Below, piece after piece: positions 1 to 10,732 of a DNA stretch of 64,000 nucleotides. The stretch comes from Welwitschia mirabilis (taxonomy: Eukaryota > Gnetophyta > Gnetopsida > Welwitschiales): NCBI GenBank assembly GCA_051453625.1, contig JBOZIK010000001.1, positions 109,375,294-109,439,293 on the forward strand. The letters run 5' to 3'. The position numbers and the translations under genes were made by a program. Every line of letters starts with the position of its first letter. The first letter of the stretch is position 1. The notes under the pieces were generated by a model, which made no database searches, was not told where the DNA came from, and worked only from the letters and a program-made list of their open reading frames with translations.

Positions 1-871
1 ACTTCAAAAGTAGATTACAAAATGAGTACAATGGATTTAATCATGATTTTTCATCTCATACAAGAAGATAACTTTAAGACATTAAGGAAAGATACATGAA
101 GATAAAATATGCTTCAACATAAAGTTTCTCTTATTCAATCAACCTAACCTACTTGCAGCAAATTCATATGCATCAATCTTAATAAATAAATAAATATGAG
201 AGGACCAGCAAGAAAATATAAAAAACTAAAATCATACACAAACATGATGATTTCAATCCAAATTGTATAAGAAAGGACCAACATGGAAGCACAAAATAAA
301 GAACGATACTCACAAGTTTACTATTCAAAGATCTTTCAAGTGTTTAGAGCTCCTAAGCCTCCTAAGCTTTCAAGATTCCATGGCAAGATTGTTTGGAAGA
401 ATAAAACTAGACTTAAGAAAGTAATGACTCTATTTAAAGTGAGATAATATAAGTAAGGTAACAAAACTTAAGAATACAAAATGACACAACATGAGGTAAA
501 AGTTAAGAGAGGGGTTACATAATGTCTTATAAAAGATTGCTTGGCCACTGGGTGATTTTAATAATATAATAAAGATTATGCTTCACATCTAATAATGAGG
601 AAAAAGGATAAACAAGATGTCTCCATAAGACACATTCAATTCAGCATAATTACATAAGTAAATAAAAGAAATCATTTCCACCATAAAAACATATGAAGAT
701 TGAATATAAGCATTTAATCAAAAGGTACTTATATTACAATTTAATAAAACTACATTTCAAAAACATATTATTTACAATAATTGGAAGTTTCAAGTAATTC
801 AATATATTTCAAATATTTCATTAAACATAAACTTAAAAATTTTATAAGAAAAGTAAATGTGGACATGATGT
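1..871 (-). repeat. 3' LTR of G1 (partial)
   Basis: This is the second copy of the G1 LTR, cut by the window edge. It aligns with 6205-7501, for example through the shared ATGAGTACAATGGATTTAAT near position 20 and 6212. The inner end reads TGTGGACATGATG here and TGTGGACCTGACA in the other copy, so the terminal dinucleotide has changed by two transitions. The segment between TTCCATGG (ends 383) and GTAAGGTAAC (starts 453) is 69 bp here but is a 511-base N run in the other LTR. Confidence 0.8.
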
Positions 872-886
872 TTCTCACCTCCTTAA
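872..886 (-). other. Polypurine tract of G1
   Basis: On the minus strand this reads TAAGGAGGTGAGAAA and directly abuts the start of the 3' LTR. That is where the plus-strand primer of an LTR retrotransposon must lie, and AAGGAGG-type tracts are usual in plant gypsy elements. Its position between the repeat and the internal region confirms the minus orientation. Confidence 0.7.
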
Positions 887-3800
887 GAATTTTCATCCTC
901 AAAACTTGCTAAAAGGTTAAGTCTCAACTGATTAGCATTTGCTTTTGTATTTCAAGTTGCAACTTCTATATATTGGTTGAATCATTTTACTCTTGAAGAT
1001 ATTCTCCACAATATATATTAAAAGTTGGCTTAACAGACATACAAAACTTTACAATCTTCCTAAAGATTAATTTGCAATTTAAGTTGTAATTAGTATCTTC
1101 ATTTACAACAAGNNNNNNNNNNNNNNNNNNNNNNNNNNNNNNNNNNNNNNNNNNNNNNNNNNNNNNNNNNNNNNNNNNNNNNNNNNNNNNNNNNNNNNNN
1201 NNNNNNNNNNNNTTAATTTGCAATTTAAGTTGTAATTAGTATCTTCATTTACAACAAGAATTATTCAATCTTACTAAGCACTCCATAGTAAAAATATAAA
1301 GCCATATTCCACCTTCTTCCTTTTAAAAAACTTACTACAAAGTGCATGTTGGAATTTCTCCTTAATTACCTTCATGTTGGAAGTAGTTTGTATAGGCTAG
1401 CATTTAGCTTCACATTATTGTTCTTAACTAAATAAATCTACACANNNNNNNNNNNNNNNNNNNNNNNNNNNNNNNNNNNNNNNNNNNNNNNNNNNNNNNN
1501 NNNNNNNNNNNNNNNNNNNNNNNNNNNNNNNNNNNNNNNNNNNNNNNNNNNNNACCTCAAAAATTTAGATAAACTCTTATGTTAATTATGACTTTTAATC
1601 TTTTATATTTTCTAAGATTAAAACAATCACTTGATTAGAGGAAAAGGTTGTAAACTTGCATATTTCTTCATGTAAAGAATTTCTAAGAAAATAGTTGACT
1701 ACAATTATAGATAAATTAAAACATTTAATTTCATAAGCTAAAATATCTCAATAACTTCCTTATATTGACCAAAGTAAAATGTGCTTAAATCATTAAGTTC
1801 AAAACTACAACACTACAATCTCTTACTCCAAATTGTGACATATACTTCTAGAGTAGAAATTCCTCAAGCATAAGTTTAAAAATTATAGATCTCTTTTACA
1901 TTACACTTTTTTGTTGTGCTCTTCTTCTTTCAAGATTCATTGACACTTCTCTATGAATAATGTAGCTGAATTTCCACTTCAAAGATTTATATGGCGGATA
2001 TAGTATTTTAAGGTCTAATAAGTCAAGGATAAAATGTAAAATAAGGTTATGCAAGTATAGACCAAGTAAGTATACAACATATTTTTAGATTTAGTTGAGA
2101 ACGAGCAATGTCTAGTCCATAGGGGTGAAGTGCATAGTCCATCTAAATAAGATCACAACCTTTAATTATATAGTAGTAGGATTAGCTGATTAAGATTTAG
2201 CCAGTAGCTAAGTATTACAAGATGTATGCTAAGATTAACTGCAAGCGAGGGTTTAATTAATGTAAGAATTCTTTAAGACAATGGTTACTTTAGGATTTGC
2301 TATTAATAGAATATAGGCTAACTAGATAAGCCAATGAGTTAATCCATTGATGAAGTAACAATTCATAACAATGTAATAGAAGCCTTTACATGTTGCTGAG
2401 GTAAAATTTCAACTATAACTTCCATATACTAGAAAGTTTTTATTCGATAGAGATAAAGAATCAATTTATTACATTGAATTTATATTCCCATTTATGAAAT
2501 TAATTTATACATCATTTAGATTACTTTTGTCTTCTTATTTGAGAAAATTTTATTCTTCTATCTTTGTCTTTGCAATTTCATTGATGTTANNNNNNNNNNN
2601 NNNNNNNNNNNNNNNNNNNNNNNNNNNNNNNNNNNNNNNNNNNNNNNNNNNNNNNNNNNNNNNNNNNNNNNNNNNNNNNNNNNNNNNNNNNNNNNNNNNN
2701 NNNNNNNNNNNNNNNNNNNNNNNNNNNNNNNNNNNNNNNNNNNNNNNNNNNNNNNNNNNNNNNNNNNNNNNNNNNNNNNNNNNNNNNNNNNNNNNNNNNN
2801 NNNNNNNNNNNNNNNNNNNNNNNNNNNNNNNNNNNNNNNNNNNNNNNNNNNNNNNNNNNNNNNNNNNNNNNNNNNNNNNNNNNNNNNNNNNNNNNNNNNN
2901 NNNNNNNNNNNNNNNNNNNNNNNNNNNNNNNNNNNNNNNNNNNNNNNNNNNNNNNNNNNNNNNNNNNNNNNNNNNNNNNNNNNNNNNNNNNNNNNNNNNN
3001 NNNNNNNNNNNNNNNNNNNNNNNNNNNNNNNNNNNNNNNNNNNNNNNNNNNNNNNNNNNNNNNNNNNNNNNNNNNNNNNNNNNNNNNNNNNNNNNNNNNN
3101 NNNNNNNNNNNNNNNNNNNNNNNNNNNNNNNNNNNNNNNNNNNNNNNNNNNNNNNNNNNNNNNNNNNNNNNNNNNNNNNNNNNNNNNNNNNNNNNNNNNN
3201 NNNNNNNNNNNNNNNNNNNNNNNNNNNNNNNNNNNNNNNNNNNNNNNNNNNNNNNNNNNNNNNNNNNNNNNNNNNNNNNNNNNNNNNNNNNNNNNNNNNN
3301 NNNNNNNNNNNNNNNNNNNNNNNNNNNNNNNNNNNNNNNNNNNNNNNNNNNNNNNNNNNNNNNNNNNNNNNNNNNNNNNNNNNNNNNNNNNNNNNNNNNN
3401 NNNNNNNNNNNNNNNNNNNNNNNNNNNNNNNNNNNNNNNNNNNNNNNNNNNNNTAACATAGGAAGTATTCCATGTTCTTGAAATCATTTATTGTATTTCA
3501 AAGACTGATTATTTCTTAATAGTCCCATAAATAGATCTCTTCCTTGAGGTTGGATAAGTCTTTCTTAAAGTTTATGTATTACTCTAGTGTTGACTACAGC
3601 TACATTTACTCTACTTCTTCTTCTGATCATACTTATATTTTGGGTAAGTGTTTTCTTTTAAGGTTAAATTATTTTAATGTCTTAAAACATTCTTCTTTTT
3701 GGTCTAATATTTTTATTCATGATGTATAATTATTCACCCATTTTTGACCTTCTCTAAGAATTCTACAATTTTCTTTAGTTGAAATAATTTGTCTTAACCA

Positions 3801-4532
3801 CAAATTACTAGATGTAGACTAGTTACCAATCCTTTAGCTTTTACTTCTTCATACCCACTTATAAATTGTGGAATCTATTAGACTTCATTTTTATGAAAAA
3901 TTCTGTGATGTATCTACCTCTATAGCTTCTTTAAATTCTTCTTGTTTCATATGTCTTAAAAGTAATGATCAAGGCCTCTTTACATTTTACCATATTTCTA
4001 CATTTCATCGAATAGTTACTCTTCTAATAAGTTGGTGAGTAGTGAAGTTGAATGATTCTAATTTGTTTCACATACATATTAATCATGGTTCTACATGTGC
4101 CATGTTGTTGATACCTTAAAGTTTTATCCTCTTAATTTAAACCATCATAGAGTTGCTATCTTCTCACTTATTGCTTATTCAAAAGTTCACCCACTAGGTT
4201 GCTAACTAGATTTATTAAAGTTGTAACTTTACTTGATTAGATAAATACCATTCTTGGGGCTATGTTAAACCAATAGCAATTAATCTACATAAATTTAGTA
4301 TAAATTTCCTTTCTAAAACTTACAGCTTAAACAAAGTTAAACCGAGTGATTTTGTAAGCCTAACACTACTTAACCTTGAGAATTCATTAAACTGATAATA
4401 CTCATGCCTATTGAGTTTGTCAATCTAGACACTAATATTGATATGACTTTTCAGTAAATATGCCTAGCAAAATTNNNNNNNNNNGTGACACCCCAAAATT
4501 CTAAAGTTGAAAACTTCAAAACTTGCTCTAAT
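887..4532 (-). pseudogene. Decayed internal region of G1
   Basis: This is the DNA between PBS and PPT. It contains an exactly duplicated 46-bp segment flanking a 100-N gap (1067-1112 and 1213-1258), a 109-N gap (1445-1553), an 864-N gap (2590-3453) and a 10-N gap (4475-4484). Minus-strand frames around 3.5-4.2 kb give only short stretches between stops. I could not recognise a gag, protease, RT or integrase motif with confidence. The long open frames across 2.5-3.5 kb exist only because the Ns contain no stops. It is either a non-coding internal region of a non-autonomous element or a gag/pol remnant too degraded to identify. Confidence 0.5.
2590..3453. other. Assembly gap, 864 N
   Basis: No sequence is available. 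The gap lies in the internal region of G1, so any coding domain there would be hidden. The length may be an estimate: another gap in this element is oversized by about 440 bases judged by its sister LTR. Confidence 0.99.
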
Positions 4533-4544
4533 GCTCTGATACCA
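4533..4544 (-). other. Primer-binding site of G1 (initiator tRNA-Met type)
   Basis: The plus strand reads GCTCTGATACCA; the minus strand is TGGTATCAGAGC, the standard plant LTR-retrotransposon PBS complementary to the 3' end of initiator tRNA-Met. It sits three bases inside the end of the 5' LTR and fixes the transcription direction as minus. Confidence 0.9.
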
Positions 4545-5756
4545 AAATGTAATGCTCCCTTTTCTCTTTTAAAAATTTACAAATGTTATCTTATTTAGCA
4601 AAGGATTAAATCCTTATTAATCCTCTCTATCAAATGTATTAATTAAAAATTATTAATATTAATAATAGGAAATTTAATCTTTGTAACATTCATCTCAACA
4701 ATTTATAACTTTCTTTAATAATGACTCTTTTTAAGGTGGTTTTCTCCTCTAAGATACCTTAATTATTCCACCTTTATTGTTATTAAGAAGGAGTGGTTGG
4801 TAGCTTAAGTCTTATCATGAGCACTAGTAACCCCTTTTACTATTTATTCCTTTAATTTCCTTCTTCTCCATTAACCTTAAATTATTTCAGATGTCTTTCC
4901 TTCTAGCTAATCCTACAATTCTTAATTAATTTCAAGAGGAAAAGTAACTTCTCTTTCTTGGGATTTAAATTCCTTTGGGAAGAAGGGAGAGTATTTTATC
5001 CACATATAAGGATAATTTATCAAGAATAAATAGACTTAAGGAAAAATTTAATTAATCATGAATTCTTATCAAAATTTTTCAATGAAACATTACAATAAAA
5101 CTTTCCACTTTTGTATAATAATAATATACAAAATTCAGGTTCGTTCCAAAATATTCTCAAAATTTCATAATTTTTTCCATTTAATGAAAAATAAAATATA
5201 TCACAGATACATGGGCAAAGATTCAAGATTTAATAGATTTCACTAGATAATAAATGGAAAATTCAACCTCCAATAAACAAGTTTTATTGCATAATTTCAA
5301 GAAGAAAAAGTCATCATTCCAAAATTCAAAGAATTTCTAGAGTAAACTTGAAGTACTACAAGCCACACACTTATGAATAAATAGAATCTACCTCTTATCA
5401 TAATAACAATTAACATGTTGATTGTTCATGCATTCAGTTAATTAACTCTAATAGCCAAAAGAGATACAATAAATCAAAAGATTTTTTTACCAATATAAAT
5501 CAAACGATCCTTTATGAGTTCATGTCATCTTAGCAATTAGACTCCAAATTTACCACATGTTACAAAATAGTATGGGATGAAAACTATGAAAATCTCATAG
5601 CCCCTGGTATGGAGTAGGTAAGAATAGGTATTTTGATAAGATTCTTCAAGGATTGAGATAGAAAGAATAAATCAAGACTTCAAGAAATTCAAGATATAAC
5701 ATAGACAATAAGCTCATGATTATGAATGAGAATATTAAATATAATATATATAATCT

Positions 5757-5907
5757 TAATCATCATTAAATTCACTGCCTCATTTTATAATCTGTGAAGC
5801 CCACTACTTCATTAGGAATCTATGGTTCTCCTATAATATTTAATTTCACTACCTCATTCAGTGATCTGTAAGCCCACTGCCTCATTCGGTGATCCATGAT
5901 ACTCATC

Positions 5908-5943
<36 letters not shown>

Positions 5944-6126
5944 AAATCTCAATAATCATTAACTTCACTACCTCATTCAGCGATCTTTGAAGCCCACTGT
6001 CTCATTCGACGATATGTGGTAATATAGTATTCCTAATATCCCATTCGTCGATATGTGGGATTCTCTCTTCACTACCTCATTTGATGATCCGTGAAGTCCA
6101 CTATTTAATTTGGCAATCTGTGGAAA
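5757..6126. repeat. Imperfect tandem array of about 28-30 bp units inside the G1 LTR
   Basis: Units alternate between two related forms, TTCACTACCTCATTCAGTGA and CCCACTGCCTCATTCGGTGA, each followed by TCTGTGAAG or TCTGTGG. About ten recognisable units occur, interrupted by an (AT)n run and two spacers. Pairs of units make a higher-order period near 57 bp. Spacing is not uniform and no unique spacers exist, so it is an LTR-internal satellite-like array and not a CRISPR. Confidence 0.75.
5910..5941. repeat. (AT)n microsatellite
   Basis: An uninterrupted run of about 16 AT dinucleotides lies between units of the LTR tandem array. It is palindromic and probably length-variable. Confidence 0.95.
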
Positions 6127-6587
6127 ATTCATAACCATAAGTTCAACAAGATGATATCACAAAGCTAAGAGAAGATTGATCATGACATAATACCTTAACA
6201 ATACTTTAAAAGAAGATTACAAGATGAGTACAATGGATTTAATCATAAGTTTTCATCTCATACAAGAAGATAACTTCAAGGTATAGAGGAAAGATACATG
6301 AAGATAAAATATGCTTCAATACAAAGTTTCTCTTATTCAAACAACCTAATCGACTTAGAAGAAATTCATATGCATCGATCTCAATAAACAAACAAATACA
6401 AGAGGACCATCAAAAAAAAATACAAGAAAATAAAATCATACAAAAACATGGCAATTTCAATACAAATTTCATAATAAAGAACCAACAAGTAAGTACAAAA
6501 TAAAAAACCATACCCGCAATTTTGCTATTCAAAGACCTTTCAAGTGTTCAAAGCTCCTAATCCTTCTAAGCTTCCAAGATTCCATGG

Positions 6588-7098
6588 NNNNNNNNNNNNN
6601 NNNNNNNNNNNNNNNNNNNNNNNNNNNNNNNNNNNNNNNNNNNNNNNNNNNNNNNNNNNNNNNNNNNNNNNNNNNNNNNNNNNNNNNNNNNNNNNNNNNN
6701 NNNNNNNNNNNNNNNNNNNNNNNNNNNNNNNNNNNNNNNNNNNNNNNNNNNNNNNNNNNNNNNNNNNNNNNNNNNNNNNNNNNNNNNNNNNNNNNNNNNN
6801 NNNNNNNNNNNNNNNNNNNNNNNNNNNNNNNNNNNNNNNNNNNNNNNNNNNNNNNNNNNNNNNNNNNNNNNNNNNNNNNNNNNNNNNNNNNNNNNNNNNN
6901 NNNNNNNNNNNNNNNNNNNNNNNNNNNNNNNNNNNNNNNNNNNNNNNNNNNNNNNNNNNNNNNNNNNNNNNNNNNNNNNNNNNNNNNNNNNNNNNNNNNN
7001 NNNNNNNNNNNNNNNNNNNNNNNNNNNNNNNNNNNNNNNNNNNNNNNNNNNNNNNNNNNNNNNNNNNNNNNNNNNNNNNNNNNNNNNNNNNNNNNNNN
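6588..7098. other. Assembly gap, 511 N, in the G1 5' LTR
   Basis: The sister LTR has only 69 bp between the same flanking sequences (384-452), so the N count probably overstates the missing DNA. All open frames spanning this gap are artefacts. Confidence 0.95.
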
Positions 7099-7501
7099 GT
7101 AAGGTAACAAAACTCAAGAATACAAAAGGATACAACATGAGGCAACGATTTAGAAAGGGGTTACATAATGTCTTATAAAAGATTGCTTGACCATAGTGTG
7201 CTTTTAATAATATATAAAGATGTTGCTTCACATTTAATAATGAAAAAACAAAATAAATAACATGTCTCCATAATACACATTTAATTTAGAGTAATTGCAT
7301 AAGTAAATAAAATAAATCATTTTCACCACAAGAGCATATCAAGATTGAATACAAGTACTCATATTACCATTTAATAAGACTGCATTTCAAAACATAGCAT
7401 TTACAACAATTAGGGATTTCAGATAATTTAATATATTCCAAATAGTTCATTAAATATAAACTTAAAATTTCAATAAGAAAAGTAAAAATGTGGACCTGAC
7501 A

Positions 7502-10500
7502 AATAACAATTTGGTAGTTGGTTTAGTAGTTTCTTTAGTGGATTCTTTTAGTTGCCCTAGCTGCTAAGTTTGAAAAGAATTACCTATTTGGTAACTTATG
7601 CTTGAATTTTAGCAAAGCTCCTTAAGTTAAGCATGAATCTCATGAATGGTTTTCCTTGCTTTATTAAGAGTCCTTACTCTTTCATCCCTTTCTTACAAAA
7701 TCAATATTGTTTATACTTAATCTAATAAATATCAACCTATGTTTTATAAAAGTATTCTTAGATGCTTCATTATCACTCTTTGCCTTTGTTAACTTTATCT
7801 TTTATTACTTATGAACATCTTGAACTTTTATTTTATATTTTACAAAAGTCTAGAAGAATTTCATGTGAAAGTCTTTCTTTCTTTCTTTTCATTATTGATC
7901 TCCTCTTAAATTTTTTTTCATTATAATTGTCATATCTACTATTGTAACTTTATCTTATTAGCTCTATTATTCTTCTCATCTTAAGTTCATAGGTATAATA
8001 CAAAATTATCTAGACTTATTTTGTTATAAGACTCTAAAATTATATTTTTCTTTACTAATCCATTTTAATCAAGTTATTGGATCTAAGAATGCACTAAATC
8101 TTGTAGCACTTCTTTGTCTTCATTTTTAAGTAAATTGTTTGATTAATATAGTATATGATATTGGATTTTTAGCAAACTCTTACAGAGTATTGGTAATAAT
8201 ATTAGCAAAATAATCACATGTATAATAATCATTTTCATCATCTTCTAACAACTATATAAATTTGATGCATTTTTATTAAGAATAGAAATAAGGATTATTG
8301 CAAGAAGTAGTTAAAAATCTATGCATTTTTATTAGGAAAAAAATAATAATTATTTCTAGAAGTAGTTAAAACTCTATGCTATTCTTTTCCTTGTTTTACT
8401 AATATTTGTATTTTTTCTTACAATAGGTGCTTTTATTGGGTCATATATTTAATATTTTTCTTGATAAAATAGGTTCTTCATGTTGAGGGGATTCTTCTAA
8501 AACATAAACAATTAGTACTAATTCACCATTATGGATAATAATGTAGTCTATTTATTTTGATGAAATAGGCCCTATAGTAATTTTTCCCCTCATATTTATC
8601 TTTGTTTTTAAATATGTAATATATTAATTAATTAATATTTTTACTATACCATTTAATGAAGAAAATGCTTTCTCTATAGTAGTATTTGGTAATTCCAAAT
8701 TGAAAACTAGATTTGCTAAAACAAAAAAAGTTAGAATTATTGTTTATGAGTGATATTCTTTATATCTTCTTCAAGGATTGACCACTTAAGAAATAATACT
8801 AGAAAATGTAGCATAACTTAATCATAGAATGAGCCTTCTTAATAAAATTAGTCCAATTCTTTAATCCTAGCAAGGAGACATTGAAATTCTTTGGCTAAAA
8901 GAATTAAGTGAAATAGACTTATCTTGCATTAGTATGTAATTAAATAGAAATAGTTTATAGAATAAGCAAGTTTCATTTTTAGGTGGGGCATGGTTCATGT
9001 CAGAAATAGCTTAATGAGCTTTTTATAAAAAAAACAAAATTGTCTAAAATGTTCATAGTTCATTCAAATTAATAGTGTATCCACTTAGATAATTCATCAA
9101 GGAATATATAACAAACATTTATTTTTTCATGTGATAGTTATCTTAATTTCATTAAGTTTCATAGTGCTTTTATTTCATTAACATTTATGTGAAAAATGTG
9201 AGATAGATCAAAACATAATGTGTATAGTTTAAAATAAATCCCCTCTAAATAATTCTACTTTCTTCTAGATGTGTACTTAATCAAAATAGTGGAAGACGTT
9301 TTTCAAGTTTATCTAGAGTTTAAAGTTAATAAACATGATTTAAGTAAAACTTTCTAGCCTCATCTAAATTATTTACTAATGATAAATGTATCATAAACTA
9401 AGAATTTTATCCTTAATAAATCTAACATTAAGAAGATAATGTATTTTATGTAGAACTTTATGTATCTCATTGTAACTAGTTTAAAGCATTTTAATTCTTA
9501 TTTCTCTAAAATATTTTTATGTGTAAATATTTCATTGGATTTACGAAAAACATAGAAAATGAAGAGGAGAAAAGGAATAATAACATAAAACATAATGTCA
9601 TTAATGTAGAAAAATCATAATGAGTAACAATAAACTTGCTCTCAATCTGTAAAAGAAATGCAAGAGCATGGGTACTTCACATTGTAGAGCTTACTTTTGT
9701 AATAGGAGAAGGCCAAATGATTATTAATTTTGGTTCATCTATAGATTTATTACCATGTAATATTTTCGAAAAATGGAAATTTCATTTGAATTATCCTTTA
9801 TTTGATTTAAAAGGGTTGTTTATTACAAAATCTAGTAAAGTATGATATGTTGATTTTGGAAAATATATTTCATTAATACAAAAACATATTATTTATTGAA
9901 GAAAAGATAAGATGATGTTAGCATTATTTTATAAATAGTATTTTTGAAAGTATAGAGGAAAAAACTATGTCTACATATTTCATTGTGAAGGAAATCATAA
10001 TTTCTTATTCTATTTTAGCCTCTAAATCTAACACTTTAGTGGTTGATGAACTTTATCTACATTGAATAGGAACAACATTTTTCCATTAATGATACTAACT
10101 TTCTAGTTTTCTTAATTCATCATTACATGTTTTAATAGATGGTTTTAGAACATTTCGAATATGATAGCTTTAAATATCCTATTATTTTAATTTAAGTGAT
10201 TTCCCACTCCACAATATATGACTAGAGTGCTTTAGTGCTATATAAAATTCATCCTTGATAGTTGATAGTATGTTGGTTTTTTATAGCAAAATAGATCTTT
10301 ATTAAGTTTATAAACATTCATCTCAATACTCCTAATCTATTCCTTTACTTTTATTAATTGGGATTATAAGGAATTATTCTTCTTTGAGGCCATCTTTTAT
10401 TTTTGATAACAAATTAGTTATAAAACACTATAAGAACTAATTTCTCCTAGGAATTATCTACTTTAACTTATGCAACTTTTGAAACATTGATGCTAGATAA

Positions 10501-10720
10501 AATGATCTCTCTTCCTTTCTTTTTATACTTTTTTCAATATCAGATGAAAAATTATGATGTTATTTGAAATCATAAATTTCATTATAACTAAAGTTAATTG
10601 CCATTAGTTAATAAAACAAATGAATTTATTTTAGTTTGTTAATACTTATAGCTACTTGTTGTAACTCCTTATTCTAGTTCCGCATCTCTAATATGATGTT
10701 GGAAACTAAAGAATAAGTAT
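7502..10720 (-). mobile_element. Heavily decayed minus-strand Ty1/copia-like internal region
   Basis: The right edge is marked by a degenerate tRNA-Met PBS read on the minus strand (10721-10732), and the left edge is the end of the G1 LTR at 7501. Between them is very AT-rich DNA full of stops. The only protein-like signal is on the minus strand at about 8.7-9.5 kb, which fits a copia pre-integrase and integrase start at the expected distance from the PBS. The 3' LTR that should lie to the left was not found, so the element is truncated or was interrupted by G1. The assignment is inference from PBS, orientation and one domain. Confidence 0.4.
8690..9490 (-). pseudogene. Integrase-like remnant (Ty1/copia or gypsy), minus strand
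   Basis: On the minus strand around 9100-9000 one frame reads CYIFLDELSKWIHY, followed after a stop by NILDNFVFFIKSSL. The spacing of D, S, W and the two F residues suits the start of a retroviral-type integrase core, where copia has FxDDxSR followed by W(V/I)xF. Upstream, near 9370, IHLSLVNNLDEARKF resembles a decayed pre-integrase WHLRLGH motif. Frameshifts and stops occur every 10-30 codons. Gypsy elements have a comparable DYLSKW motif, so lineage is uncertain; copia is favoured by the nearby PBS context. The gene is certainly dead. Confidence 0.35.
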
Positions 10721-10732
10721 GATCTAATACCA
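10721..10732 (-). other. Degenerate tRNA-Met primer-binding site
   Basis: The plus strand GATCTAATACCA is TGGTATTAGATC on the minus strand, matching 10 of 12 positions of TGGTATCAGAGC. It directly adjoins TGTTAGAAATTG at 10733, which would be the CAATTTCTAACA end of a minus-strand LTR. Confidence 0.5.

Larger units (their letters stand above)
1..7501 (-). mobile_element. Minus-strand Ty3/gypsy-type LTR retrotransposon (G1), left end outside window
   Basis: Read on the minus strand, the order is 5' LTR (7501 down to 4548), PBS, short internal region, polypurine tract, 3' LTR running off the left edge. The two LTRs are seen as a direct repeat: 1-871 matches about 6205-7501 nearly base for base outside the N gap. 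The PBS is a perfect complement to the plant initiator tRNA-Met end, and the LTR ends are TGT...ACA. Only about 3.6 kb lies between the LTRs, of which 864 bases are N, and no clear gag or pol motif can be read there. It may therefore be a non-autonomous large-LTR derivative or a heavily decayed element. The gypsy assignment rests on LTR length, PBS and PPT style, not on protein. Confidence 0.75.
4548..7501 (-). repeat. 5' LTR of G1, about 2.95 kb
   Basis: On the minus strand the LTR begins TGTCAGGTCCAC (ending at plus 7501) and finishes GGGAGCATTACA (plus 4548), giving TGT...ACA termini next to a perfect PBS. It holds an internal tandem array (5757-6126), an (AT)n microsatellite and a 511-N gap. 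At almost 3 kb it is at the long end for plant gypsy LTRs. No promoter element was assigned. A small open frame at 5058-5246 on the plus strand lies inside it and I regard it as chance. Confidence 0.8.

Noticed and set aside
2494-3487. Four long open frames on both strands
   Set aside because: They consist almost wholly of N codons; only short real ends exist and no motif is visible.
5757-6126. CRISPR-like array
   Set aside because: Units are imperfect, directly adjacent, without unique spacers, and lie in a plant LTR.
6529-7231. Several overlapping open frames in the G1 LTR
   Set aside because: All span the 511-N gap and lie in LTR sequence.
8690-9490. Endogenous pararetrovirus reverse transcriptase
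   Set aside because: A first reading suggested an RT connection region, but the DELSKW-type motif and its downstream Phe spacing fit a retrotransposon integrase better, and no coat or movement gene context is visible.
9636-9845. Plus-strand ORF with a protease-like INFGSSIDLL segment
   Set aside because: The active Asp is absent, the surrounding element runs on the minus strand, and the antisense frame is about equally open. Not enough to call a domain.
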